Below are positions 22,890 through 30,512 of a stretch of 35,625 nucleotides of DNA, one piece after another (position 1 is the first letter of the stretch; every line of letters begins with the position of its first letter). Source of the DNA: Ruegeria atlantica. Lineage in GTDB: Bacteria; Pseudomonadota; Alphaproteobacteria; Rhodobacterales; Rhodobacteraceae. The DNA is taken from contig WQBJ01000038.1 of NCBI GenBank assembly GCA_013032095.1, positions 1 through 35,625 of the forward strand, given 5' to 3'. Made by a program: the position numbers and the translations under genes. A model generated the notes under the pieces. That model was not told the origin of the DNA. It made no database searches and was given only the letters and a program-made list of their open reading frames with translations.

Positions 22890-25778
22890 TTGACGGTGAG
22901 TATTGTGGACGACTGGGGCCTGTCCTTTTCTGATCTGATGTTTCTTGCGGATCAGCCCGCAGATATTCGACTGGAAGCAGGCCTTCAGCTTTGTCATTTG
23001 CAGCGAACAGGTCGATTTATCGAAGACTGGTCGCACGTTTCATCCGAAGTGGTTTCTTATGTCGCCGGTCAAACCGAGCGACCCACAGATCATCCAACCA
23101 GTTTGTTTGATGATCGTAGGTCGCGGCGCTATCGGATACGTGTTGCTGAGCATTTGGGGTTCTCCCGGCCCAAGCAAACTGATTTGGTAGAGTTCGCAAC
23201 CTGGCTGCTTACGGATGTTGTTCAGCGGGGCGGTTCTGTTTCAGAGATGACCGAGTTGGGGTGCCATTGGTTTCTGGATAGCAAGCTGGTCTCACCTTCG
23301 GAACAAGCTCTTGAACGCATTGTACGTTCCGTACGCCAACGCTTTCTAGAAAGTTACCTCGCATCGGTTGCTGCGCGGTTATCAGATTCAGCAGCCTTAG
23401 AACTGGAAGCCAGTCTTACTGACCCGCGTGGGCGCACTGGGTTCCAGCGGCTGAAGGGTGATGTGGGTGCCGCAACATTGGATAACGTTCTGGACGCGGC
23501 GGATCGGCTGGCTTTCATTCAGAAGCTTGATTTGCCCAATGATGCGATCGGAGAGATTGACCACTCCTGGGTCAAGATGTTGGCGCGCCGGACCGAGGGA
23601 GAATCCGCATCCGAGATGCGCAGGCACGATAGGGAAAAGCGCCTTGGTTTGTTGGCTGTGTATCTGATGACCCGAAGGGCGGAATTGCTGGACGGGCTGG
23701 TGGATTTGCTGCTTGAGATTGTCCATCGCATCGGCACACGCTCCAAACGCAAGGTTATCGGCAAGATCGCGGCTGATATCGAGAAGGTGCACGGGAAAGA
23801 ACGACTGCTGGTTGATATTGCGACAGCGGCCATGATGGCTCCGAATGGCCGCGTTGCCGAGGTTATTTTCCCGGTTGCCGGGGCAGCAAAGCTGAAAGCC
23901 ATCATTGATGAACACAAGGCCAAAGGCACATTAGATGTCCGGATTCAGACTGTCATGCGTGGGTCCTATGCCAGCCACTATCGCCGGATGTTGCCATCAT
24001 TGCTGTCTGTCTTGAAGTTCCGGTCAAACAATGAGGTTTGGCGACCGATCATGGATGCTCTGTCTTTGATTGTCCGCCTGAATGAAGAAGGCAGGCGTTT
24101 TGTTCCAACCACTCTGGCTCCGGAAGGGTCTATTCCGCGCAAATGGCGGGGCACCGTTATGGATAACCGGGGGCGCTTGAACGTTATTTCTTATGAACTC
24201 TGTATTTTGACGCAATTGCGGGAGCGCATCAGGGCCAAAGAAATCTGGGTCGAAGGGGCGGATCGCTACCGCAATCCGGATGACGATCTGCCGAAAGATT
24301 TTCCCGAACGGCGCAACGCTTACTATGCTGGTCTGAACCTCACCCAGGATGCCCGCGCCTTTTCCAATTCGGTACGAGAGCAACTAGAGCAGGAGTTGCG
24401 CCAGTTGAACGCGACGTTGCCTGACAACGGCAAGGTTCGATTGCGCTGGTCGGGTGAGAACCGGATCTGCATTACGCCTTTTGATCCCGCATCAGAGCCG
24501 AAAGGTCTGGCGGGCCTCAAAGCAGAGGTTGGGCGGCGTTGGCCAATGACCGGCCTGCTGGATACGCTGAAAGAAACGGCTCTGGACACCGGCTTTCTGG
24601 ATGTTTTTGAGACCTCAGCGACCCGAGAGGTGCTGCCACCGGATGTGCGAGATCAGCGTCTGCTGCTTTCTCTATATGGTCTGGGCACGAATGCGGGCTT
24701 GAAACGTGTGGCCGCGGGGACGCCAGGAGTCAGTCATGACGAATTGCTGCATATCCGGCGGCGATATATAGATCCGGCTTCCCTGCGCGCGGCGTGCAGC
24801 CGGGTCGCGGATGCGACGCTGGCTATTCGGAACCCAGCTATCTGGGGTGAAGCCGGAACTGCCTGTGCGTCAGATTCCACCAAGTTTGGGGCCTGGGACC
24901 GGAACCTGATGACGGAATGGCATGCCCGCTATGGTGGGCGCGGTGTGATGATTTATTGGCATGTCGAACGCCAGGCCACCTGCATATACTCACAGTTGAA
25001 ACGCTGTTCATCATCTGAAGTGGCTGGCATGATCGAAGGTGTCTTGCGACATTGCACGGATATGGAGATTCAACGCCAATATGTTGACAGCCATGGGCAG
25101 AGCGCCATCGGTTTTGCTTTCTGCCATCTCCTGGGTTTTGAGCTGGCACCGCGCCTGAAGGCAATTGCAAGCCAGAAACTTGCCGTGCCAAGTGCAAGCA
25201 TTCGGGCTCAATTGCCGAACCTATTGCCAATCCTGTCCAGTATGATCGACTGGGCCGAAATCGAGCGGCAATATGATGAGATGGTCAAGTATGCCGCTGC
25301 CATGCAGCATGGCACTGCTGATCCCGAAGCCATCCTGCGTCGGTTTACCCGTGCCGATGTGATGCACCCAACTTACAAGGCCCTTGCTGAGTTGGGCCGG
25401 GCGATCAAAACTATCTTTCTGTGCCGCTATCTGCGCTCTGAGGCTTTCCGCCGCGAAATCCATGAAGGACTGAACGTGGTTGAGAACTGGAACAGCGCCA
25501 ACGGCTTTGTCTTCTTTGGCAAGGGCGGCGAAATATCCAGCAACCGGATTGCGGATCAGGAGATATCGGCGCATGCCTTGCACTTGCTTCAGGCATCACT
25601 GGTTTATGTGAACACACGCATGGTGCAATCAGTCCTGTCGGAACCGGAATGGATCAGCCGATTGTCTGAGCGGGATCTGCAAGGGTTGTCCCCACTCTTC
25701 TATCTTCACATCAACCCATACGGCCGGTTTGATGTGGATTTGGGCAAGCGGATCGACTTTGGAAAGCTGGCGGCATAG
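22890..25778 (+). CDS. tnpA: Tn3-family transposase TnpA
   Basis: A 962-residue DDE transposase. The catalytic region is clear: ACASDSTKFGAWDRNLM (first aspartate), YVDSHGQSAIGFAFCHLLGF (second aspartate), and EGLNVVENWNSANGFVFF (glutamate), then QEISAHALHLLQASLVYVNT. The N-terminal opening VSIVDDWGLSFSD resembles Tn3 transposases that begin shortly before a DDW. TTG at 22890 is chosen because GGCGGAGG stands five bases before it; GTG at 22896 is an alternative, and the longer frame from 22740 runs through the terminal repeat and the tni end and is unlikely. Length is normal and the gene looks intact. Confidence 0.93.
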   Translation: MTVSIVDDWGLSFSDLMFLADQPADIRLEAGLQLCHLQRTGRFIEDWSHVSSEVVSYVAGQTERPTDHPTSLFDDRRSRRYRIRVAEHLGFSRPKQTDLVEFATWLLTDVVQRGGSVSEMTELGCHWFLDSKLVSPSEQALERIVRSVRQRFLESYLASVAARLSDSAALELEASLTDPRGRTGFQRLKGDVGAATLDNVLDAADRLAFIQKLDLPNDAIGEIDHSWVKMLARRTEGESASEMRRHDREKRLGLLAVYLMTRRAELLDGLVDLLLEIVHRIGTRSKRKVIGKIAADIEKVHGKERLLVDIATAAMMAPNGRVAEVIFPVAGAAKLKAIIDEHKAKGTLDVRIQTVMRGSYASHYRRMLPSLLSVLKFRSNNEVWRPIMDALSLIVRLNEEGRRFVPTTLAPEGSIPRKWRGTVMDNRGRLNVISYELCILTQLRERIRAKEIWVEGADRYRNPDDDLPKDFPERRNAYYAGLNLTQDARAFSNSVREQLEQELRQLNATLPDNGKVRLRWSGENRICITPFDPASEPKGLAGLKAEVGRRWPMTGLLDTLKETALDTGFLDVFETSATREVLPPDVRDQRLLLSLYGLGTNAGLKRVAAGTPGVSHDELLHIRRRYIDPASLRAACSRVADATLAIRNPAIWGEAGTACASDSTKFGAWDRNLMTEWHARYGGRGVMIYWHVERQATCIYSQLKRCSSSEVAGMIEGVLRHCTDMEIQRQYVDSHGQSAIGFAFCHLLGFELAPRLKAIASQKLAVPSASIRAQLPNLLPILSSMIDWAEIERQYDEMVKYAAAMQHGTADPEAILRRFTRADVMHPTYKALAELGRAIKTIFLCRYLRSEAFRREIHEGLNVVENWNSANGFVFFGKGGEISSNRIADQEISAHALHLLQASLVYVNTRMVQSVLSEPEWISRLSERDLQGLSPLFYLHINPYGRFDVDLGKRIDFGKLAA

Positions 25779-25860
25779 AACTCTTTACAAAGTACGCGAA
25801 CTGTAAAAAGTATGCGGATAAACTGGTCAGCAAAACAAGGGCAATGAGAGGCTCGGGAAA
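25779..25860. promoter_or_regulatory. Candidate resolution (res) site of the Tn3-family transposon
   Basis: The 82 bases between tnpA and the recombinase gene contain a direct repeat (ACAAAGTACGCG and AAAAAGTATGCG, starts 18 bases apart). They also contain an inverted pair, TTTACA and TGTAAA, 12 bases apart. Recombinase-binding arms beside the recombinase gene would fit a TnpI-type internal resolution site, but the arms are not well enough conserved to be sure. Confidence 0.4.
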
Positions 25861-26454
25861 ATGCCGCCCAACCGGCGAAAAGTAAAGAGTGGTGAACATG
25901 GTCGCCCTATAGATAGTCACGAGCGTGCTCGGGATTTTCTGGGAGAGGCGGAAATCGAACGGCTTTTGAAAGCGGCCAAACGGGGGCGTCACGGCGTTCG
26001 GGATCATCTTCTGCTTCTGCTGATGTTCCGGCACGGGCTGCGTGTCTCGGAAGCGATTGCCCTCCGCCGCTCCGACGCAGACCTCGATCAGGCGCGTCTC
26101 TGGATATCACGCCTTAAGAATGGTTTGAGCGTCGAACAGCCCATTGCAGGGGATGAATTACGGACGATCCGCCGCTGGCTGGCTTTACGAGAAGATACGC
26201 TTCCATGGCTGTTTGTGTCTGAACGCAAGCAACCCCTTACCCGCCAGGCGGTGAACTACATTGTTGCGCGGGCGGGAAAGCAGGCGAAACTGGGGCATAT
26301 CAATCCCCATATGCTGCGACATTCCTGTGGGTTTGCCCTGGCCAACAAAGGACATGACCTGCGCCTGATCCAGGATTATCTCGGGCATCGGGATCCACGT
26401 CACACCGCACATTATACACGCACGGCCGCAGGCCGGTTTGAAGAGCTATGGTAG
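25861..26454 (+). CDS. Small tyrosine recombinase (cointegrate resolvase candidate)
   Basis: A 197-residue catalytic-domain-only tyrosine recombinase of the FimB/FimE or TnpI type, without a core-binding domain. Catalytic residues are visible in FRHGLRVSEAIALRR, HMLRHSCGFALANKG and LGHRDPRHTAHYTRTAAG. It probably resolves cointegrates of the Tn3-family transposon, as TnpI does in Tn4430, instead of the more common serine resolvase. It begins 82 bases after tnpA on the same strand and is followed 12 bases later by the 479-residue gene, suggesting a shared transcript. CGGGAAA precedes the ATG. Confidence 0.9.
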   Translation: MPPNRRKVKSGEHGRPIDSHERARDFLGEAEIERLLKAAKRGRHGVRDHLLLLLMFRHGLRVSEAIALRRSDADLDQARLWISRLKNGLSVEQPIAGDELRTIRRWLALREDTLPWLFVSERKQPLTRQAVNYIVARAGKQAKLGHINPHMLRHSCGFALANKGHDLRLIQDYLGHRDPRHTAHYTRTAAGRFEELW

Positions 26455-26466
26455 AGGACAGAAAGA

Positions 26467-27906
26467 GTGACCATCAAAATTCCTGACAATATTTTTGAGG
26501 GTCTGGTCAGATGGATGGTTCGGGGCCCGTGGCCCGAGCATTTCCAGCAGGCCATTCACGACCACACCGGACTTTATTGCGAAGCCCACGATATCGACAG
26601 CTTCGAGGAGCTTGCCGATCGGATCGGCGGGCACTGGGTGAGCGTACTGAATGACATGGCATTGAATGATTTTCTCGGTCGGGAAACCGAGGATGGCAAT
26701 GTTGTCGATCAGTACCTCAAGCGACGAGGCTGGAAGGAAACCAAGATTGCCCGCGCCTATCTGGAAGGCATCCGGGAGTCCGCCGTCAGCCTTTATGAGG
26801 TCAGCGATATCGTGCCCGGAGAATCTTTTCTAGCTCGTGATCTGATCCTGGATGGTGAACCCTTCCGTGTGTTGGAACGCAGCGCAACAAAGACAATGGC
26901 GCCATGGGAACAATTCGCTATGCGTATTGTGAATGTGCGCGGCCAGAACATCATTGCCGGTGGGCTTTTGCCGCTCGAATCGGACCTCGCAGATGATCTG
27001 CTGTCTGAATTCAACGAAATGGTCGCAGAGGCCGAAACCGGGCTTGGGGCGATGATCGCCAAAACACATGCTGAAAGCGACTTTGACGAAGAGATACCTC
27101 CTGAGGGGATCCAGGATATCGCCCTCGGCGTCGTGTTGAAATCGACAAGCCCCTTCTTCGCCACAACCTGGATGGCCGCAACGCCCCTGCATCCGGATGA
27201 GCAAACGCTCCCCAAACTCTTCAACTTCGATGGCGACGAGATTGAGTTCATCCAGATCGTCTACCGTTTCGAAAAGAGAACGACCCAGGCCCAGATACGC
27301 AAGATCCTCGACGGTGAGGCGGACATGGAAACCGCGTCAGACAAAATCTGGAACTGGGTTGATCGCGGGGGGCGCACCAGGACAAAACCGCAAAAAGCCC
27401 TGCCGGAGGGCGGTCAGATGTATAGCTCCCAGCTTGACGACGGGTCACCAGTGCTCGGCATGATCACCCTCAAGGGCCGCATGCTCGAAGCGGACATCAA
27501 CTCCGAGCCCCGAGCGGATGAGATCAAAGCCCGTCTCACTGATTTGCTCGGCAATCTTGTCAAGCCGCCGCTCATGGCCCGGCAAACACTGGAACAGGCC
27601 GTGGCGGCGCATCGCGAGAAGGGTGCACCTACCGAACCTCTCGATCTCTCCGACGAGGAGCAGGCAGCTATCCAGGCAGAAGTGATGGGACAGCATTATC
27701 AAAATATCCTGGATCAACCAATCGGCCTGCTCGACGACAAAACTCCGCGCGAGAGCGCGCGAACGGCGAACGGTCGACGGAAAATCGCCGCCTGGCTCAA
27801 GATTCTCGAACTGAACGAAGCCAAAGCAAGAGCCGACACAAGCGCACCGCTCTACGATTTCACCTGGATGTGGCAGGAGCTGGGCGTCCTTGAACTCAGA
27901 AAGTAA
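26467..27906 (+). CDS. Transposon passenger protein of unknown function
   Basis: A 479-residue acidic protein that I do not recognise. No signal peptide or membrane segment is visible. The C-terminal 70 residues contain LDQPIGLLDDKTPRESARTA followed by KIAAWLKILE. This resembles the D-P-I-x-x-L-D-x-x-T-P-R-E-A-A motif seen at the ends of some SEC-C-type or Xre/MbcA-like hypothetical proteins. The remainder has no nuclease, kinase or methylase motif that I can see. GTG at 26467 follows the recombinase stop by 12 bases, and the stop is one base before the right terminal repeat, so it travels with the Tn3-family element. It might be a transposition accessory, a cargo, or an addiction or defence factor. 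Confidence 0.8.
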   Translation: MTIKIPDNIFEGLVRWMVRGPWPEHFQQAIHDHTGLYCEAHDIDSFEELADRIGGHWVSVLNDMALNDFLGRETEDGNVVDQYLKRRGWKETKIARAYLEGIRESAVSLYEVSDIVPGESFLARDLILDGEPFRVLERSATKTMAPWEQFAMRIVNVRGQNIIAGGLLPLESDLADDLLSEFNEMVAEAETGLGAMIAKTHAESDFDEEIPPEGIQDIALGVVLKSTSPFFATTWMAATPLHPDEQTLPKLFNFDGDEIEFIQIVYRFEKRTTQAQIRKILDGEADMETASDKIWNWVDRGGRTRTKPQKALPEGGQMYSSQLDDGSPVLGMITLKGRMLEADINSEPRADEIKARLTDLLGNLVKPPLMARQTLEQAVAAHREKGAPTEPLDLSDEEQAAIQAEVMGQHYQNILDQPIGLLDDKTPRESARTANGRRKIAAWLKILELNEAKARADTSAPLYDFTWMWQELGVLELRK

Positions 27907-27907
27907 T

Positions 27908-27942
27908 GTTCACAAATGTTCCAGAATTTGTCCGATTTCGCA
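27908..27942 (-). repeat. Tn3-family right inverted repeat
   Basis: Perfect inverse of 22792-22826. The next 45 bases (27943-27987) are unique sequence before the miniature tni element. Confidence 0.9.
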
Positions 27943-27987
27943 ACTTCGGGCCGGTTAGGCCAAATAGACGCAGAATGTGCCTCATGA

Positions 27988-28281
27988 TGTCGGTTTTCCT
28001 TAACCACTGGGCTCGTGACGGTTTTGGTCCAATACCCGTAGACCCTTGCCCCGCGCGGCGTTTTGGGCCAGTGCCAAAGGTACAAAACTGAAGCGAAAAG
28101 TGTTAATCTTTTCAGCACCACATGGATCCAAGCCGCCGCGCTGAAAGATGCAGTTTTGTAAACACATATCAGCACAAACCCAGTGCGAGTCTACAGCTAA
28201 AGGTACAAACAAGACCGCATCAGCTCTTGTAAATCAGCACGGTCACACTCAGGCGAGTCTATAAGTTAGGGAAAATCGACA
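27988..28281 (-). mobile_element. 294-bp miniature tni-derived element (MITE-like)
   Basis: Both ends match the ends of the tni transposon at 19076-22786: TGTCGGTTTTCCTTAACC at the left and the inverse of TGTCGATTTTCCC at the right. Roughly 95 bases match the tniQ side and about 150 the tniA side; everything between is deleted. The inner sequence still encodes the last residues of a TniQ (AARGKGLRVLDQNRHEPSG then stop). They differ from the resident TniQ tail, so the parent was a related, not identical, element. TCATGA directly repeats outside both ends (27982-27987 and 28282-28287). It cannot move alone but could be mobilised by TniA/B/Q. Confidence 0.85.
28004..28080 (-). pseudogene. tniQ 3'-end remnant
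   Basis: The minus-strand frame reads LAQNAARGKGLRVLDQNRHE and then PSG and a stop. It aligns with the end of the resident TniQ (KQNVGQGRSLRVLDQCRRES). It lies within the miniature element, and its stop is in the terminal repeat, as in the full copy. Confidence 0.75.
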
Positions 28282-28283
28282 TC

Positions 28284-29339
28284 ATGAAGCCCCTTGCGCC
28301 GTACCTCCCCGCCCCCTCCCCGGCCCTGTCACAGGCAGACCAGGAGGCGCTCACCGATCTTTATGTGCGCGGCACGCCCGCCAACACGCTCCGCGCCTAT
28401 GAGCGCGACCTGCTTTACATTACCGCCTGGAAGTCCGCACGATTTGTGGAAGCGCTGGACTGGCCGGAATCCGAGGCCACTGCGCTGGCATTCATTCTCG
28501 ATCACGCTCGCGATCTGAATGACGCGCCGCTCGAGGATCCCGCACGCCAGGCCGCAGAGACCCTGATCGCGCAAAGACTGCGCAAATCGCTGGCCTGCCC
28601 GGCGCCGTCGACCCTGGACCGGCGCATCGCCTCCTGGCTGGCCTTTCACCGGATGAAGAACCTCCCTTCCCCCTTTGATGCGCCACAGGTGAAACAGGCC
28701 CGCGCCAAGGCGCGACGTGCCGCCGCCCGCCCCCCTGCCCCGAAATCGCAGCACCCGATCACCCGCGATGTATTGGAGCAGTTGCTGGCCACCTGCCGGG
28801 GATCCCGCCGGGATTGCCGCGACCGCGCCATCCTGATGCTGGGCTGGGCTTCTGGCGGTAGACGACGCTCGGAGATCACCGGGTTGAGGCGCGAGGATGT
28901 GTCGTTGAAGGAATTCGATAAGAAAGGTCTGGTCTGGATCTCGCTGCTGGAGACCAAGACCACGGCCAAGGGTGAAACGCCGCGGCTGGTGCTGAAGACC
29001 CGCGCCGCCCAGGCGCTGGTGCATTGGATCGAGGTGGGAGAGATCGAGGACGGCCCCCTGTTCCGGCCGATCTCCAAGGCGGGCCGGGTGCTGAAGCGCC
29101 GCCTCTCACCGGACGCAATTGCTCAGATCGTCAAACACCGGCTGGCACTGGCTGGGCTCCCGGCAGGATTTGCCTCGCCGCATGGATTGCGCTCGGGCTT
29201 TCTGACCCAGGCCGCGCTGGACGGCGCCCCGATTCAGGCCGCCATGCGCCTGTCGCTGCACCGTTCCATGGCGCAGGCGCAGAAATATTATGACGATGTC
29301 GATATTGCAGAGAACCCGGCAGGGGACTTGTTGGGGTGA
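28284..29339 (+). CDS. Plasmid tyrosine recombinase (multimer resolution or integrase)
   Basis: A 351-residue tyrosine recombinase. The N-terminal domain is seen in RGTPANTLRAYERDLLYITAW; catalytic residues in ASGGRRRSEITGLRRED, ASPHGLRSGFLTQAA, RLSLHRSMAQAQKYYDDVD. The beta-hairpin lysine may be in LETKTTAKGE. Related genes often neighbour parAB on Rhodobacteraceae plasmids, where they may resolve multimers; this is inference. The miniature tni element ends two bases before the ATG, so the original promoter and ribosome-binding site are displaced; AGGGA inside the element stands 12 bases before the start. It converges on parB, with a terminator between. Confidence 0.88.
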   Translation: MKPLAPYLPAPSPALSQADQEALTDLYVRGTPANTLRAYERDLLYITAWKSARFVEALDWPESEATALAFILDHARDLNDAPLEDPARQAAETLIAQRLRKSLACPAPSTLDRRIASWLAFHRMKNLPSPFDAPQVKQARAKARRAAARPPAPKSQHPITRDVLEQLLATCRGSRRDCRDRAILMLGWASGGRRRSEITGLRREDVSLKEFDKKGLVWISLLETKTTAKGETPRLVLKTRAAQALVHWIEVGEIEDGPLFRPISKAGRVLKRRLSPDAIAQIVKHRLALAGLPAGFASPHGLRSGFLTQAALDGAPIQAAMRLSLHRSMAQAQKYYDDVDIAENPAGDLLG

Positions 29340-29344
29340 ACATC

Positions 29345-29376
29345 AAAAAAGAAAACGCCGGGCTTTGGGCCCGACG
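29345..29376 (-). terminator. Terminator after parB
   Basis: On the minus strand a stem CGTCGGGC/GCCCGGCG with a short loop is followed by a T-rich tract (TTTTCTTTTTTG). It sits 30 bases past the parB stop. The stem may also end transcription of the convergent recombinase gene. Confidence 0.75.
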
Positions 29377-29404
29377 CTTCGCCTAAGCAAAGATATGTTT
29401 CATT

Positions 29405-29420
29405 CTTACCCGTGGGTAAG
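29405..29420. promoter_or_regulatory. parS-like palindrome 1 (overlaps parB stop)
   Basis: CTTACCCGTGGGTAAG, 7-bp perfect arms around GT. It recurs at 30818-30833 and 31914-31929. The parB stop codon is part of it. A looser pair of half-sites (CTTACCC and GGGTAA, ten bases apart) lies at 29472-29494. Confidence 0.8.
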
Positions 29421-30512
29421 ATTGTCTTCCCCCTGCAAGTCGTCAATTAGAGTGGCAATGGCCTGTTCCAACTTACCCCTATCCACACGGGTAAAGTCCA
29501 GATCATAGCGCAACTCAATCCTACCACTGGATGCCGAACACTTGGCCACCCCTGCCCTACCCGACACCTGAAACGTGGTTTTCGCGCGGCGCGTTTTACC
29601 GCTCCCCGACGCTGCAGATTTTTTCGGCGCGCCGTTCTCCGGCGTTACAAATTCGCGGAGAATGGCCACTTCCTGCGGGCCATCCCGATCGGGTTCACTC
29701 ATCACCGCCGTGCTGACCTGCCGGATCAACCCGGGATTGGCGTCGAGTTTGCGTTTCAGCTCGACCCCCAGATTGCGGGGAATCTCGTTGGGGTGCATGA
29801 GCACTTTGTCCAACATCATCAGCAAACTGGCGAAGGATCGAATGTAACTCCGCTTGGTGTAACTGGCGGACTTAAAGAGGATTGCTACGGCCTTGTCCAC
29901 GTCTGGGCAATCATTCGCCGGGTCATCTGCAAAGGCCCGCGCCAGCGCCCCCATTTCCGCAAAGGAGATGTCCTTACGGATCAGGTTCTCATCCACCATG
30001 CGCCGGTAGCTGTCATTTAGATCGGTCGCATCGGAAATGCCCGCTGGGATTCTAGCGTAGGACTCTTCACCAGTTTCCTCATGCAAAGCCCGATACGCGG
30101 ACAGCCGACGCATCCCCTGGATCAGGTCGAACCGCCCGTCCGACCGGCGTTCGAGACGAATGGGATTCGACAGACCGATATCCCGGATCGAGTCTTTCAG
30201 TTCCTCCAGTTCAGGGTCGGCACCAGTCTTGCGGTCGCGGGTCAGTTTTTCGGTTACGACATCCGCCAAGGCCACATGCTCGGTCACCAAACCTTCGGAC
30301 CGCAAGCGAACCAGTTCATGCGCCAGACGGTCGTTCTCGGCACGGATGGTATCCTCGGTGGACTGCTGATTGCGCAAAGCATCGGCGTTTTCCGAGATCG
30401 CCGTGGCCATAGGCCCGCGTCGCTTTTCCAGCACCTTGTCCGGAACCTTGCCAACCGGGATGTCATCCATGGCCGGCATGTCGATGTCGAACATTCTGCG
30501 TTTACGGCTCAT
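29406..30512 (-). CDS. parB: ParB partition protein
   Basis: A 368-residue centromere-binding protein. The N-terminal region has the ParB/Srx-type segment LEELKDSIRDIGLSNPIRL and FDLIQGMRRLSAYRAL, then a helix-turn-helix-like part (ISFAEMGALARAFAD; AILFKSASYTKRSYIR). The C-terminal part is a Lys/Arg-rich linker followed by a dimerisation-like end (RVDRGKLEQAIATLIDDLQ). The start overlaps the parA stop as ATGA. It presumably binds the CTTACCC-N2-GGGTAAG sites and, with ParA, segregates the plasmid. Confidence 0.92.
   Translation of the reverse strand: MSRKRRMFDIDMPAMDDIPVGKVPDKVLEKRRGPMATAISENADALRNQQSTEDTIRAENDRLAHELVRLRSEGLVTEHVALADVVTEKLTRDRKTGADPELEELKDSIRDIGLSNPIRLERRSDGRFDLIQGMRRLSAYRALHEETGEESYARIPAGISDATDLNDSYRRMVDENLIRKDISFAEMGALARAFADDPANDCPDVDKAVAILFKSASYTKRSYIRSFASLLMMLDKVLMHPNEIPRNLGVELKRKLDANPGLIRQVSTAVMSEPDRDGPQEVAILREFVTPENGAPKKSAASGSGKTRRAKTTFQVSGRAGVAKCSASSGRIELRYDLDFTRVDRGKLEQAIATLIDDLQGEDNLTHG

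Larger units (their letters stand above)
22792..27942 (+). mobile_element. Tn3-family transposon with tyrosine recombinase and passenger gene
   Basis: A 35-bp perfect inverted repeat (22792-22826 and 27908-27942, containing TGCGAAATCGGACAAATTCT) bounds three plus-strand genes: tnpA, a tyrosine recombinase and a 479-residue protein. Allowing two mismatches, the repeat is 38 bp, the classic Tn3-family length, but it lacks the GGGG tip. The right repeat starts one base after the stop of the last gene, so that gene belongs to the element. No 5-bp target duplication is visible. The tni transposon ends only five bases to its left. Confidence 0.85.
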
